Shown: in pieces, positions 24,244 through 36,649 of the stretch
Layout of the letters: each line of letters starts with the position of its first letter
How positions within the stretch are numbered: the stretch's first letter is position 1
Source of the DNA: Tethya wilhelma
Lineage: Eukaryota; Porifera; Demospongiae; Tethyida; Tethyidae
Assembly: GCA_964030475.1 (NCBI GenBank)
Contig: CAXIPT010000001.1
Span: 13,121,351-13,185,350 of the forward strand
Direction: 5' to 3'
DNA: 64,000 nt
The notes under the pieces: model-generated
Told to the model about the DNA's origin: nothing
What the model saw: the letters and a program-made list of their open reading frames with translations, nothing else
The model's database searches: none
Translations under genes and position numbers: made by a program

Positions 24244-27200
24244 ATGGAGTACAAACAGCTATCGTTCGTATACTGGAGTGCACTTTTAGTTCTGTGTGCA
24301 TTTGGAGCAACATGTGAGTAAGACTTTACTAGAGCTCAGCGCATTTTTGTAGTGTGGCTGTATATTCATAGCCCAGCTGACCATAAAAGACTAGACAAAA
24401 TAAAATCAAATGAATGCTTAGGGTCTTTACTATGCAAAGACCAAAATAATAATGCAACTTATATTGTTATTATGATATGCATACTGCAGCTGTTGAGGCA
24501 CAGTGTACAAGTGGATTCTCACCAGTGGACAACTTCCAAACAGATGAAAATGGTCTGCAATATATTGAACCACAGACTAACAATACCAATGGTGCTCAAG
24601 TAATAGTGCCCCAAATGAGATTTAACTGTCATGGATTCATTACTGGCTGGAGTGCCCTGACAGTGCTCCCAACCTCTGATATAGGGGTTCTGCAAAATAT
24701 TCCACACGAAATTGAATTCCAAGTGTGGAGGCCCAAAGGTGGTGATAATGATGGTGGATATACTCTCGTAGGCTCTAACACGATCACATTGTCTGGACTC
24801 ACACTCGAAGATGGTCCCACTCCTATGGATCTGAACAATGCCAGTACCGGGTACTTTAGGTTTGGTTTCGATCAAGGTGCTGTAAGAGAAATTGAAAACA
24901 GGATCAGTTTTCAGCCTGGTGATGTTGTTGGATGGTTCACTGCTGCCTTCCTTCAAACAGTGACATTTCCTCTAAGTGTTGTCTACAGAGATGCAACCAG
25001 TGAAGATGATTCTTCTCTGATTGTTGACATGTACAGTTCACTTACCCCAAACACACGCTGTGATCTCTCTACTTGTGCTGAGAAAGTCAACCATCGCTCC
25101 TCTGTCATCCCTTACGTGGCTGTGGAATATTGTAAGCACTCAAATATCAGGAAGTCTTTATTTAAAAATAATGCGCTTGTTTGTTCTCCTTTAGCTCCCC
25201 TTGGTTCTTCTACTACTAATACTCCAACTGTGAACCCACGTGCATGTGTGCCTACAACAATTGCTTCATGTGCATCATCGACAGTCACACAGCCAACTGT
25301 AGCTACAGAGCCAACAGCTCCAACACCTCAAACAACTGACTCACCCATTACTAGGACGACTAGTAGTATCACTCTACCATTGATTGTTGGGGGCTCACTC
25401 GTGGCTGTGTTGATCATCATAATTGTAGTGGTGGGAATTTTAGTGATATGGCTTGCATTGAAGAAGAATAGGACAAACAGTCATAACATAACTAAAAAAT
25501 ACAATGAAAACCCAACATACGCAACACCAGGTAAGTTGTTGCTTTTAAAAGTTTAGAAAATATAATCGTCATGTTTGTTTTTGGAACATTCTTGTTTTCA
25601 CTTTCTGCCCTAATCTCAGATACTCCGCCTAGTCTAGTTGAAACTGACTTTGGGATGCACTACCAAGCTTCAAATGGAGCTCTGTATGCCCTACCACACA
25701 GCACTCGGTCTCAATCAGTGGACTCTCAGGCAGCTCTACTCAACCCACCCAACATCTTCGATGGAGAGTGCTATGCCTCTACCTACCACACCAATGGACA
25801 GATGCACGTCTATCAGGAGCTGGAAAAGCACTTGCCTGATCACAGAAGTGGATCTGTTCCCACAAGAAATCTATTTCAATCTGAAAGGGGTCATAAAAGA
25901 GGCCCGATCCCTCGATTCTCAACATCATCCATTAGTCACTTCCCCTACACCATGCCCAGCACCCCTGCTCCTAGTTATCCTTATTTGGAAGCAATTGGAT
26001 CAAGACCACGGCCGCCAGCCATACCCCTGCCTCAAACACCAGATGATACACCGGTAAGTTCTGTTCTCTCACGGGGTATTTTGTAATGGTCATGTTTTCA
26101 AGTGTGAAAGGATATTGGTATTCATAACAAGCATGTTTTAGAATGCTCTGATTAAATTTGCACGGACAACAAAATGGAATCATTTTATTTCTGAATGTGT
26201 AACTTAAACTCTACAAATAACAAACAGTTGCATGGTCTAAAGAAAGTAGTTTTCTAAACTGTAGAACTGAATAAAGTATAGTAAATAAACAATGCCTATA
26301 CGTATATCATTGTTCCTTTCCCTTGTGTCCATTCCAGCCTAGTAGTGCTAGTGTGTCATCATCCACTGGACCACCCGTAAGGAAGCTGTTCATTGGATTG
26401 GACGATGATGGCTTTCATGTCCCTTCAGCTGTGAGTACTAAAGAATTTTTGTTTTAATTTGATGCATTTGGAAGTAGCACATGCTAATTCATAAATTATT
26501 TATTTTGTGTGTGTCTCATCATGGTGATAACTCACAGGATGACAGGGTGCAGTTCTTTGACTCTGATCCCAATGAAATCTACTCCAGACTAAACAGGAAT
26601 CACACTAAAGTGAGTTACTAGACTGGAGCTGCTATACTACGTCCTTGTTTTACTCACTACGACCAAACTTAAACCCACTTTTCCTCTGAAGCAAGCAGGA
26701 GGGCCTGGTGTACAAGGCTGTTGCTCTTTTTATTGTTGTTAATTTGTATCCATACATGTGTTGTAGCAATCATAATTAAGTGCATTAACTCTATTAGTGG
26801 TATCTACATGAAAAAAAACACAACAACTACATGGACACACACACACACACACACACACACGAGATGTACAGAATAACAAACAGTATACACACACATCCAC
26901 ATGATGCCCTCAGAGTCGTGACAGTCGAGATGTGACATTCTTTGAGCAGTCAAACTTCTACTGGGAGCCTCCATCGTCCACTAATGAACTCTACAACCAA
27001 CTCTCTCAGAGAAAGTACAGGGAAATACACCGAGACTATATACAGTGAGTGAACATAATTATGCTACACATCTGCTGTACGATAGGGAATTTTCCGCCGG
27101 TTTGGTCTCAGTCTTTTAGTTTGGTCTAGATGACAATTGAACCTAATAATTCAGTAACCTAGTCAGCAGAGTCACACGTAAGGTGTGTGCACTCTAACCC

Positions 27201-29579
27201 ACATGCTAAGACCATGAGACGGTTGGTATGTATGTATGGTGTGGAGGCAGACCTAACTTATCATTCTAGCAAATTACCTCTACTCTGTGTTGTTGATGGT
27301 CTAGTCATGGATGGGTGGCCATCTACTAGTGTTATAATACTTGGAGAATACTTGAGTTGGATAAGGGTGATTGATAATGTGTGGGAAGACACAGTACCCC
27401 ATGTCAGCTTCAGTCAGGCATGGTTCCCAGTTAGTCTAAGAAGCCATTTGGGTCAGTTGTGATCACCACACCATGAAATGAGGCCTGGCACTCCCCCACA
27501 AGAATGAACCCTTATCAGCAATCCCCTTTGATGGACTTGATAGGATGCTTTGTGGGTTTTTTCAAACTTCAAACTCTCTACACACACACACACACACACA
27601 CCTTGTTGTCTAGCTGCATGATGGGTGTGTGTGTGTGTGTGTTGCACCACTAAGTGTATATGGGTGAAAGGGAATCTTGTTCTCTGTGTGTATCATTGAT
27701 CACTGATAGTTGAATAGAGTTATTAATTTGACTGTGAAATCATTTTCTTTGTAGAGCACTTGTTTGTTTACTCTGTGCATGTTGGGTGTTTATAGTAGTA
27801 GAGAAAAATCAAAATAAATGTGTAATACTTTGTGTATTTATTCCTTGGTACTATGATACTATCATCTTATGGCTGCAGCATCACTGACAGTCTGGGATAC
27901 AGACACTTTGGTACTGTTCACAAGGGAGTGTGGGATGTCCCTGGTGGTAAGGTCAATGTGGCTGTCAAGACCCTCAAGCCTGACTCCCCTGAAGAAGCAA
28001 GAGTGATGTTCTTACGGGAGGCAGCCATCATGGGTCAGTTCCTTCATCCCAACGTGGTCAAACTACAAGGGGTTGTTACAGTTGGAGAACCAGTGAGTTA
28101 TCGGGTGTCTGTTGCTGTCTATCATTTTCGAATTCATTTGTACATGTTTGTAAATTTACTGGCCGTCATATTTTGTTGTTTCAGCTCATGATTGTACTGG
28201 AGTTGATGCCAAGGGGAGACTTGAAGCAATATTTGAGAGAATTCAAAAATGAGTATGTTAATGAATTACTAATCGGTTACATGTTTATTCCTGTTTTGAA
28301 ATTCTCTCTTTATTGCTAAACGTACTCAGGACAACGCCCATTCCTTCAAATTTACCATCCACTTTCATCAACTTCTGTCGGCAGATTGCATTTGGAATGA
28401 ACTATCTTTCCAACAAAGCCTTCATCCACAGAGACCTAGCAACAAGGAACATACTACTTACAGAGGATCTCATTTGCAAGGTACAAACAACACACAAATT
28501 ATGTTCATTAGAGAAATGAGTTCATGGTTACAAATTATCGAGGGTCAATAATATTATTTTTGGTGTGTCCTAGATTGGAGACTTTGGAATGGCTAGGGAT
28601 CTAGCTGAAGACACTGTCTACCACTCACAAGGAGGCAAGATACCCATCAAATGGACGGCACCCGAGGTGAGAGAGTGATTCAACTAGTTTTTGCTCACTG
28701 CCTCAATATAATGCACATAATGTCCCCTTAATGTGTGGTGTATGGTGTATGATGTCACAACACTATACCTTTGTGTTTCATGTTGCCTTTCTTCTTCTTG
28801 ATAGGCACTTAATTATCGTAAGTTCACTGCTGCCAGTGATGTCTGGAGCTATGGAATGGTACTCTTTGAGATATGGTCACTAGGAAGAAAGCCCTATGAG
28901 AGAGTAACTAATTCTAAGGTACACAAAACTTTAAGAGGTGTTTACTATTTGTATACATACCTAACAGGTGTGCCTTGTTTGAATCCTGGAAGTAGTGGTA
29001 TTGAGTGTCCTCTATGTCCTATATACTGCAACCACACAATTGCTTGTAGTGCTATATACTTCTTGTACTTGAGAGTCATTGTCTCATGCATATCTGTAGA
29101 TGATGGAGCTGATCAATTCTGGTCATTGCCAGTCACCACCACCAGGATGTCCAAGAGCCATTTATCAACTCATGATACAATGCTGGTAAGGCAACTCTTA
29201 AAGCTTAAGCTAGTGCTAGTGGTGTGTGCAAATCTGTATTTTGATAGTTGATGACCCTTTCCATATGATACTAGGTTTGATGATAATAATAGACACACAT
29301 AGTCAAAGTGCTTGACTCTAGAGCTACACACAAGCACCCAATAATAATTATTGTTATTGCTTTTAAATTCTCAGGCACTTTGTTCCTGCAAAGCGACCCA
29401 AGTTCTCAGAGATCTGTGATTATCTCAATTCATCTAATGAACTTCTATTGAACTGGAGTAATGATGATAGGGGTGTCTCAGAGAGAGTCATGGAGCTAGG
29501 TGCCCCTCTCACTGAGGCCAAGTTCCTCTATCCTGATCTACAATGCACTTACAATAATGATTATACTTCTGATGTATAG
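24244..29579 (+). CDS. RTK-C: complete receptor tyrosine kinase
   Basis: Fourteen exons: 24244-24313, 24490-25131, 25195-25530, 25620-26053, 26338-26430, 26538-26609, 26914-27044, 27879-28092, 28185-28252, 28330-28480, 28574-28666, 28805-28918, 29100-29185, 29375-29579, summing to 2709 bases (902 aa). Signal peptide exon, then the shared ectodomain ([37 protein letters not shown]), a Ser/Thr stalk, TM ([20 protein letters not shown]) and NPTYATPG. The juxtamembrane block reads [12 protein letters not shown] and [10 protein letters not shown]. The glycine loop is LGYRHFGTV, so the second glycine of G-x-G is an arginine. VAVK is intact, the catalytic loop is HRDLATRN and DFG is present; only one activation-loop Tyr aligns. 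It may be a weak or atypical kinase. The 63-base intron 2 is in frame and stop-free. The tail has LYPDLQCTY. Confidence 0.87.
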
Positions 29580-29787
29580 GAATTCTAGTACTTATGTATG
29601 TGTATCCAATCATTTTTATTCATTGTACTTTTACAATCATTCAAAGTTTATTTTATGCTGTCTGCACTGTTGATTTGTATGTGTAAATTCCTCCTATACT
29701 CTTCTTGGCTTAAAAAGTTCAAAGTTTATTGTAATTGCTGCTACAACTGCGCATGCGCACTAGCTGTCAAACAGTTTAGGTGGGCCC
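29580..29787. promoter_or_regulatory. RTK-C/RTK-D spacer with an NRF1-like palindrome
   Basis: A perfect TGCGCATGCGCA lies at 29748-29759, about 30 bases before the RTK-D start codon, and is a plausible core-promoter element of RTK-D (inference). The rest of this spacer is AT-rich 3' and 5' untranslated sequence. Confidence 0.4.
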
Positions 29788-31355
29788 ATGATGAAGTTGG
29801 TACTACTGATTAGTACTTTCTTGATGTCTCTTGCTGCAGTGAAAGGTTGGTTCAATTTGTTTGAGTATAATTCACAGCTCATGCAGTGACATTTCTGTAA
29901 ACACACAGATTCAAGCCTATAGATCTAGGTATCAAAGTTATAAGTAAAAGACAGTGATCTAGTCAACCGTATATTAAACTATGTATTAGTATGAGTCTGC
30001 ATTGACTACATACCATAGATTAATGGCCTTATTAGCATGCCAGTGTGATCAATTGTCAACTTACTTATCTAAGCATGCCTGTATACATTTTCTTAGCTCA
30101 GAACTGCCTTCAAGCTGCTGGAAATGATGGAAATCTTCCTAACTTCAGTGACCGAGCCGGTGAAGATGATGATGTTAGGATAACCCACAGACACCAAGCT
30201 ATTATTGCTAGCTACCAGTTTCAGTGTTGTGGTAATGTCACTGAGTGGGGAGCTGAAGTAGCTCCTAGTAATGAACAACACCAGAATACGTACAACATCT
30301 CTTTCCAAGTGTGGAGACCATCACCAACAGTTAGTACTGATGGATGTTACAGTATGGTTGGTGAGAACATGTTTACATTGGTATCACTGGAAGGAGCTCT
30401 TGTTAGGGAGACTCCAGCAGTGAATGAACGAATCTCTTTTCAGCCTGGAGATGTAGTGGGATTTTTCATAGTAGTAACACTTGCTAATTCTAGTAACCGT
30501 GGTATAGTATTGGATGCAACTCACAGCGATGAAACTGTATGGTATGGAAGATTTATTAATCAAATAGTACTGGGTACATCGAATTCATGTCCATTCCCAG
30601 TTGGAAGTCAACCTGGCAGACTCCTACGTACTTCTACCAATGCAGCTCCAGTCATCTCAGTTTCATATGGTAAGACTTGTTAGTATTGAATTTCAAACCT
30701 ATAGTATGAAGTCTTTGTCATACATAATGATACTATAAAATTATAGTGTCTACTGCATCTGAGGAGTGCATCATTCCCACAACTACTGAACCTCCTCTAC
30801 CAGCTCCCAGTGGAGTTCCATCCCCTAGTCCAGTCACGGTATCAACCCCATCTTCCCTCACAAGTGGACAATCCCTCCAGTCACCCATAGCAACATTATC
30901 CACTACCAGTAGTGTAGTATTTGAGTCCCCCAGCCCCCCAAGTGATGGAAAACCTCCGAATCTTATCATTAGTGTGTCAGCTGTAGCAGTTGGTCTTGTC
31001 ACGATCACTGTCACCATTATCATCATCATCACAGTGGGTTGTTGTCTTAGAGCAAGGATGAGCAAGAAGACATTCAGGGCCTCAGACTTCCCTGTGAGCA
31101 ATGGCTCTCGTAAGTATTCCTAGCAAGTGAAATATGCATTTTCCATGTGTTTGCATAACAACAAATACAGGTTATATAACCTGCATCACATAGGGTAAAC
31201 TTCTGTTGCTTCTTATCATGTATACTATTGTTCTCTATTACTAATGGCTTCCTAATTTTGACTTGAATCTGCTTCTCATTATCTATAGATGACTAGATAT
31301 TCATGTGTGCTTGTGTGTACTGTGTGTGTGTGTGTATGCGTATACGTGTGTGTGT

Positions 31356-31433
<78 letters not shown>

Positions 31434-31434
31434 N

Positions 31435-31465
<31 letters not shown>

Positions 31466-32066
31466 ATGTGTGCATACGTACATCTGTGTGCGTGTTCGAT
31501 TATTTCCAAAGCTTAAGTCTTAATAATTATGTTTGATTGTTTGCTTGTTTTTAAAGCCTTTCATGGCTATACACACCACAACAAAAACCCTGAATTTAAC
31601 TTGACCAAAAATACAGAGTTATATTATGAGTTGCAGAACTAGCCCTACATGAGTCAGAAAGTTTTATGGCCAGAGTCAAACTTTTGCAGATGTACGGTGA
31701 AACGTTTATGAAATTACCTTTCAATCATGGATGGTGCCAACATTAGTTGCCTACAGAAATGATGAATCATAATCCCAATCCACAAACTTATTGCCAGTCT
31801 CAAGTGAACCATACTGTTTCACTATTGTTGCCAATTATAATAATTTATTAAAATTTTGATTAATTAATTTAATAGTTCAAGAAACCGAAGACGTGACATA
31901 TGACACAGCAGACTCTAACAACTTCCAGCAAGAGAGTGATGATCGGGGAATTGACAACGTTCAGGAGATGATTGAGAATGAAGCCTATGTTTCATCAAGT
32001 AGAGGCATGAAGATGAGTCAAAATGTAGCATATGGGTGTGAAACTGGTATAGACTTGACTGATTAG
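29788..32066 (+). CDS. RTK-D: kinase-less family receptor with two alternative last exons
   Basis: Exons: 29788-29845 (signal peptide), 30097-30669 (shared ectodomain: [38 protein letters not shown]), 30747-31109 (Pro/Ser stalk and TM VGLVTITVTIIIIITVGCCL). Two downstream exons share the phase 1 acceptor. 31557-31642 ends ELYYELQN then stop (total 1080 bases, 359 aa). 31876-32066 carries VTYDTAD, EAYVSS and NVAYG then stop (total 1185 bases, 394 aa). The first ending resembles the C-tail LYxxLQ of the true kinases, as if the kinase exons had been removed. No kinase exon lies before the next gene starts at 32313. It may act as a decoy, co-receptor or adaptor. Two in-frame ATGs occur at 29788 and 29791. 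Confidence 0.8.
31319..31464. repeat. (TG)n microsatellite
   Basis: About 145 bases of TG/GT dinucleotides with an N at 31434 lie in the intron before the alternative last exons of RTK-D. Length is probably not reliably assembled. Long open frames across it in several phases are artefacts. Confidence 0.95.
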
Positions 32067-32220
32067 CATGGATAAATTAATCCATCCTAATAATAATAAC
32101 TACTACGCTATGATCAATGTCAATAATATTATGTAGTAGTTTTGCTTTTTTAAATTTGATGATCTTTATCTTTTATCATAAATTTTGAGATACCTTGTCT
32201 AAATCAGTGATGAATAATTT

Positions 32221-32312
32221 GATGGGAGTGGTTTGTGTCAGGTTTAATATAAAATATCTCACTGCGCTGCATGCCTGATCGATAGAGTCTCACACCGGTT
32301 CTAGTTTGACTT
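32221..32312 (+). promoter_or_regulatory. Shared promoter block of RTK-E
   Basis: About 90 bases directly before the RTK-E start are similar to those before RTK-F (36650) and RTK-G (54970, minus). Common parts are GGGAGTGGTTTGT, CAGG, a TATA-like AATATAAAAT, and an ATCTCACT initiator-like stretch. The conservation suggests a retained core promoter, although recent duplication alone could explain it. Confidence 0.45.
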
Positions 32313-33134
32313 ATGGAACTGTTGATCTGGTTCGTGTCTCTCCTGGCTGCTGCACAAGGTTAGCGGTGAATAATGATGATATACAGTGTTTTTGGTTTTG
32401 ACCCTGACTATATCCATCACAGCTCAGAGCTGCCTTCAAGCAGCTAATGGAGACCTTCCTGGGTTTTTCAGTAGACATGGTAGAGATGATAATGAGGATG
32501 ATATTAGGATAACTCACAGACACCAAGCTATTATTGCTAGCTACCAGTTTCAGTGTTGTGGTAATGTCACTGAGTGGGGAGCTAGTGTAGAACAAAGTGG
32601 TGGTGGAGACCAGAATGAATATGATATCAACTTCCAAGTGTGGAGGCCATCACCAGCAGTGGAGACTGATGGATGCTACAGTATGGTGGGACAGAATGCG
32701 TTTACATCAGTGACACTGATTGATAGGTTAATCAGAGAGACTCCAGCAATGAATGAGCAGATCTCATTTCAGCGTGGAGATGTGGTTGGGTTCTTTATCC
32801 ACTCCAATAATGGTAACCCAGATGGTCGTGGAGTGGTTTTGGATCAAACATATAACACTGAGGCTGTGTGGTATGGAAGTGTTGATGGAGAAGTAGCTGA
32901 TAATCCTTCCTGTCCATTCCCTGTGGGAAGTCAGTCTAACAGATTCCTCCGCACCTCCACCAATCAAGCTCCAATAATCTCAGTATCATATAGTATGTAT
33001 ACTCTTTGCCTCCATGATTATTGTTGTTTACTCTTTTTTCAATACCCTCAGCATCTTTTGATTGTCCTCTCATGACCTCCACTGTGCAACCTATTATGGC
33101 GACCACCTCTTCTGTTACCCTCTCCCCCAGATGA
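32313..33134 (+). CDS. RTK-E: truncated family receptor, predicted secreted ectodomain
   Basis: Exons: 32313-32358 (signal peptide [15 protein letters not shown]), 32423-32992 (shared ectodomain with FQVWRP, ISFQRGDVVGFF and PFPVGSQSNR), 33052-33134. The third exon begins like the stalk exon of RTK-F and RTK-G (SFDCPLMTSTVQP) but after SVTLSP it runs into a copy of RTK-D exon 1. That junction makes an immediate in-frame TGA at 33132. The sum is 699 bases, 232 residues, with no TM helix or cytoplasmic part. Either this is a gene broken by recombination or it now makes a soluble decoy. The ectodomain is intact and close to that of RTK-F. Confidence 0.72.
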
Positions 33135-33632
33135 AGTTGGTAGTGCTGATTAGTACTCTCTTGATGTCTCTTCCTGCAGTGAAAGGTTGGTTCAATTTGT
33201 TTAAGTATAATTCACAGCTCAGTGACATTCTGTCGCATTGACTATATATACTATATATACATACCATAGATGCTATACATATACATATATGGTATATATA
33301 TGTATATATACATGGTATATATACATACCAGAGATCAATGGCCTATATTGGCAGGCTAGTGTGATCAAATTATTGTCAAATTACTTATCTAAGCATGCCA
33401 GGCCTGTATACATTACTTTTTGCATCAGAACTGCCTTCAAGCTGCTGGAAATGATGGAAATCTTCCCAACTTCATGCAGTGACCGAGCTGGTGAAGAGGA
33501 TGATGTTAGGATAACCCACAGACACCAAGCTATTATTGCTAGCTACCAGTTTCAGTGCTGTGGTAACGTCACTGAGTGTGAGCAATGGCAATGGCAATGG
33601 CTCTCGTAAGTATTCCTAGCAAGTGAAATGTG
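33131..33632 (+). pseudogene. Collapsed pseudogene copy of RTK-D
   Basis: Starts with a copy of RTK-D exon 1 (from ATGAAGTTGGTAGTGCTGAT) and its intron, then the start of exon 2. It has lost the exon 2 acceptor context and gained a 4-base insertion (CTTCATGCAGTGACC against CTTCAGTGACC) that shifts the frame. After GTCACTGAGTG the copy jumps to the end of RTK-D exon 3 (GTGAGCAATGG...CTCTCGTAAGTATTCC), with the CAATGG unit tandemly expanded. About 0.86 kb is thereby deleted, including most of the ectodomain and the TM helix. It cannot encode a receptor. Confidence 0.8.
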
Positions 33633-33639
33633 CATTATG

Positions 33640-35390
33640 TAAATTCAGCACCATGCAATAAAGGAATCCTTTTACACCAACCTCATTTCTAATCATTAAA
33701 GGGGTAACCCCATGGCGTAAAATCTTTCTCTTATGTGATCACACAAAATGTAAAGGGGGAATTTTACTCCAAACAAGGGATTAACATAAAAGAATCCCTT
33801 TATGCTATTTGGCAACTAACTATAAGGGGGGGATTTTGCAAACCTTTTCTGTCTGTCTGTCCATGTGTGTGTGTCACGGAAGTTCATCGAATATAACTTC
33901 AAGTTTAACTTTGATACTGTATACGTATATTCTTCGCTGGGGGAAATGTATAGCTAGACTACATATATAGGAAACTGAACCATGCCTACAGAAATTAAAG
34001 GTACTTATTATAGTGTTCACTTACCTACAAAAGAATGACAGGTGCTAGTATAGTATGGTTAAGTTAACTGTTTTGAGATATCTGACTAAGCTCAGCACAT
34101 TTGACAATTTCAAGCATTCCTTTCAAAGTATCGCTAACAGCCTGCTTTTTAAAGAACAAAATAATATCTTAATTGGTTCCCTTATTATCAGCTGCCAGCT
34201 GCCCAATGTATGGTGCACCCATGCAGGTACAATTTGATGTTGTGAAACACGAAAAAACTTATACCTCTGCATGTAGATTATAAGATTGTTTGCAATTAAT
34301 GGTTCACCTATATGAAGTTCAAACTCAATAGTACTTGATAGTACTTGATAGTATATACTCAGAAAATTCTGTGTGCATGGGGCTAGTTAGATTTCTTAGT
34401 AATTGTTAGATGCTACTTTTATTTATATGATTTTGAAAGTTCTGAAATTAAGAGCCATTTGGGCATTATAATACTTACATGCATCATAATAATAAATTAT
34501 ACCATCTAAAGATCTTGACATTCTGTGGCTTTATCTGCATGATGAGGGTATTAATTATAAGTTTTTTGTACCATTAAACTAATTTGGAAAAATTTTGAAC
34601 CTTTACACTGTACTGATAGCAAGTCTTTCTCACTCAACAACTGCACACGTCGGCAGCGTAGAGTGTATAAAAGTGGTTGCAGACATCTACAAGCTAGTGC
34701 TTGAGTCTGAAGCTATATAATCTACCACTGCACACCTATACCAGCTAATTGCTGAGCTAATTAAGTCCATGCAGTTATATATGATCAACAAATTAATTTT
34801 GTGACACTAAATATCTTGGCCTAGCTAGGAAACTGCATGAATAGTGTAAAACTTAAAGACTATATACCAATTAATACAGCTGCTAGCATTAATACCTACT
34901 GTTGAAATCCGACTGACATTATATTGCATTTATGGCTGTAAAAAGCAGCCCGTGCACTGGAAGAAAACCATATACAACAAAGAAGTAATATGTTTGTAAA
35001 AATTAATATGTAAAACCTAGCTCAGACACAAGTAATGGATCAGATTAATGTGCAACACGATATGGGAAGTAAAATGTAGTTTGATATCTTGACAAGCTAG
35101 ATCTGGGACAAAATATGTTTTATGTTGGACAATTTTTTTTTTGCCTCTTGCACAGCGCATTGAACAATCTCAAAACATCAATGTAAAATCCTCCCCTTGT
35201 AGTTGCCAAATAGCATAAAGGGATTCTTTTATGTTAATCCCTTGTTTGGAGTAAAATTACCCGGCCCTTTACATTTTGTGTGATCACATAAGAGAAAGAT
35301 TTTACGCCATGGGGTTACCCTTTAATGATTGGAAATGAGGTTGATGAAAAAGGATTCCTTTATTGGTGCTGAATTTACATAAAGGAGGGA
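33640..35390. mobile_element. DNA transposon with long terminal inverted repeats (about 190 bases)
   Basis: Left arm 33645-33835 and right arm 35195-35385 are reverse complements with few mismatches; for example CCCCATGGCGTAAAATCTTT and AAAGATTTTACGCCATGGGG, and TGTGATCACACAAAATGTAA with its complement. The central 1.36 kb shows no transposase, so it is non-autonomous. It sits directly after the RTK-D pseudogene. Confidence 0.75.
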
Positions 35391-36649
35391 TTTTATGCCA
35401 AGCCTGAAGGGTGCCCCTTCATTAAATGAAGCATAATGAGGTCGGTGTAAAATGTTCCCTTTATGTTCTACTTTTTCTAATAATTCACAAGGGAGATTTA
35501 CACCAAAGTCATTAGCGTAAAATCTCCCCGTTGTGTACATAACGCAAGGCATGGCGTAAAATTTTCCCTCTAGGTCTAAAGAAAGCATTGGCATAAAAGT
35601 TTCCCATTAGGTCTAAAGGCAATTTTGCACTTAATACGCCAATGTCTACATTACCCATAATTTCCATTAGCATTCCATAGTCCTGTAGCGGGAAAACAAA
35701 GGCTCTGCAGATGAAAAAAAGGGCCCGGAGACTTCCCGCCCCTAAATCAATAGTGCTAAGTTCAGAAAAAGCTTCACAAATACTTCAAAAACCATTGTTT
35801 TTGGGGATATACTGAGAAAACTAATGAGTGACCTCAATAGGCAAAGGTCGAGCGTGTCCTCCCTCATAGATAATATATTATCTACAAGGAGTGGGGCTCG
35901 CTTTGCTCGCCCACTCCTTGTTTGTGTATGTTTATAGGATCAGTCATTGACACAAACAATAGTAAGATAAAATTGATGAGCAAAGCTATTGCGCATAAAT
36001 ATTCTTCTATGGTCAGTTGGCTTAGAACAATTAACCTTTGCAGTTGAAGCAACACACAACAATCACACCAATACTGGCATAAGCAATTGGAAACTCAAAG
36101 GTAGTGCTACTTTGCTTTGGCCAGCTCAGCAATTTACCTCACTACGTGACGTCACAAACGACCCTTTTCCGACTTCCGCCATTTTTGTAATCAGCTGGCA
36201 AAGAAACTCATTATCTGGCTAGCTGTGTTTCGTGTACAGCGACAGAGAAGCAGACTTCTAGAAGCGAAAGTTCTCCCCTCGCTATGCTTCTTTTGTGAAA
36301 GATTGGCTTCTCTATCACGCTTCTTCGTCAGATACATACGCCACTGGTAAGCCTTGTCAGCGATCTCAAAAAAAGTTAGCCTTACTTGTAGCGCCTGTGA
36401 TTCTATCCTAGGCTAGCACTATCTAAGCTAGCTGTCTAAGCACGCTTTTCATAGCTTGCATTCTCCACAGTCCAGAGAAAAGGCATCTTTTAGTTCCAGG
36501 TCACATCACTTCCGGTGACCCTCCGTAACACACGGACACACGGACGGACACACAAAACTTTGCTTATAATATGATGCCTCCCTCCTCTGATGTTACTAGT
36601 ATTACCTAATGGTCGTCAAATATAAAAGCATATGTATGGTAAAAATAAT
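35391..36649. other. Repeat-rich intergenic region
   Basis: Bases 35395-35640 repeat GTAAAATTTTCCC/GCGTAAAATCTCCCC motifs related to the inverted-repeat arms to the left, so the element may once have been longer. A perfect CRE-like TGACGTCA occurs near 36147. No exon was recognised on either strand. Confidence 0.4.

Noticed and set aside
28856..29251. 131-residue continuous frame in RTK-C
   Set aside because: It reads through an intron; the kinase continues in a different frame at 29100 after a proper acceptor.
31279..31536. Several overlapping open frames on both strands across the TG repeat
   Set aside because: They encode only Cys-Val or His-Thr dipeptide runs and exist in many phases; they are products of the microsatellite.
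35989..36222. 77-residue plus-strand frame near the CRE-like site
   Set aside because: No homology signal, no splice context and no hydrophobic or repeat pattern; not better than chance in this AT-rich region.
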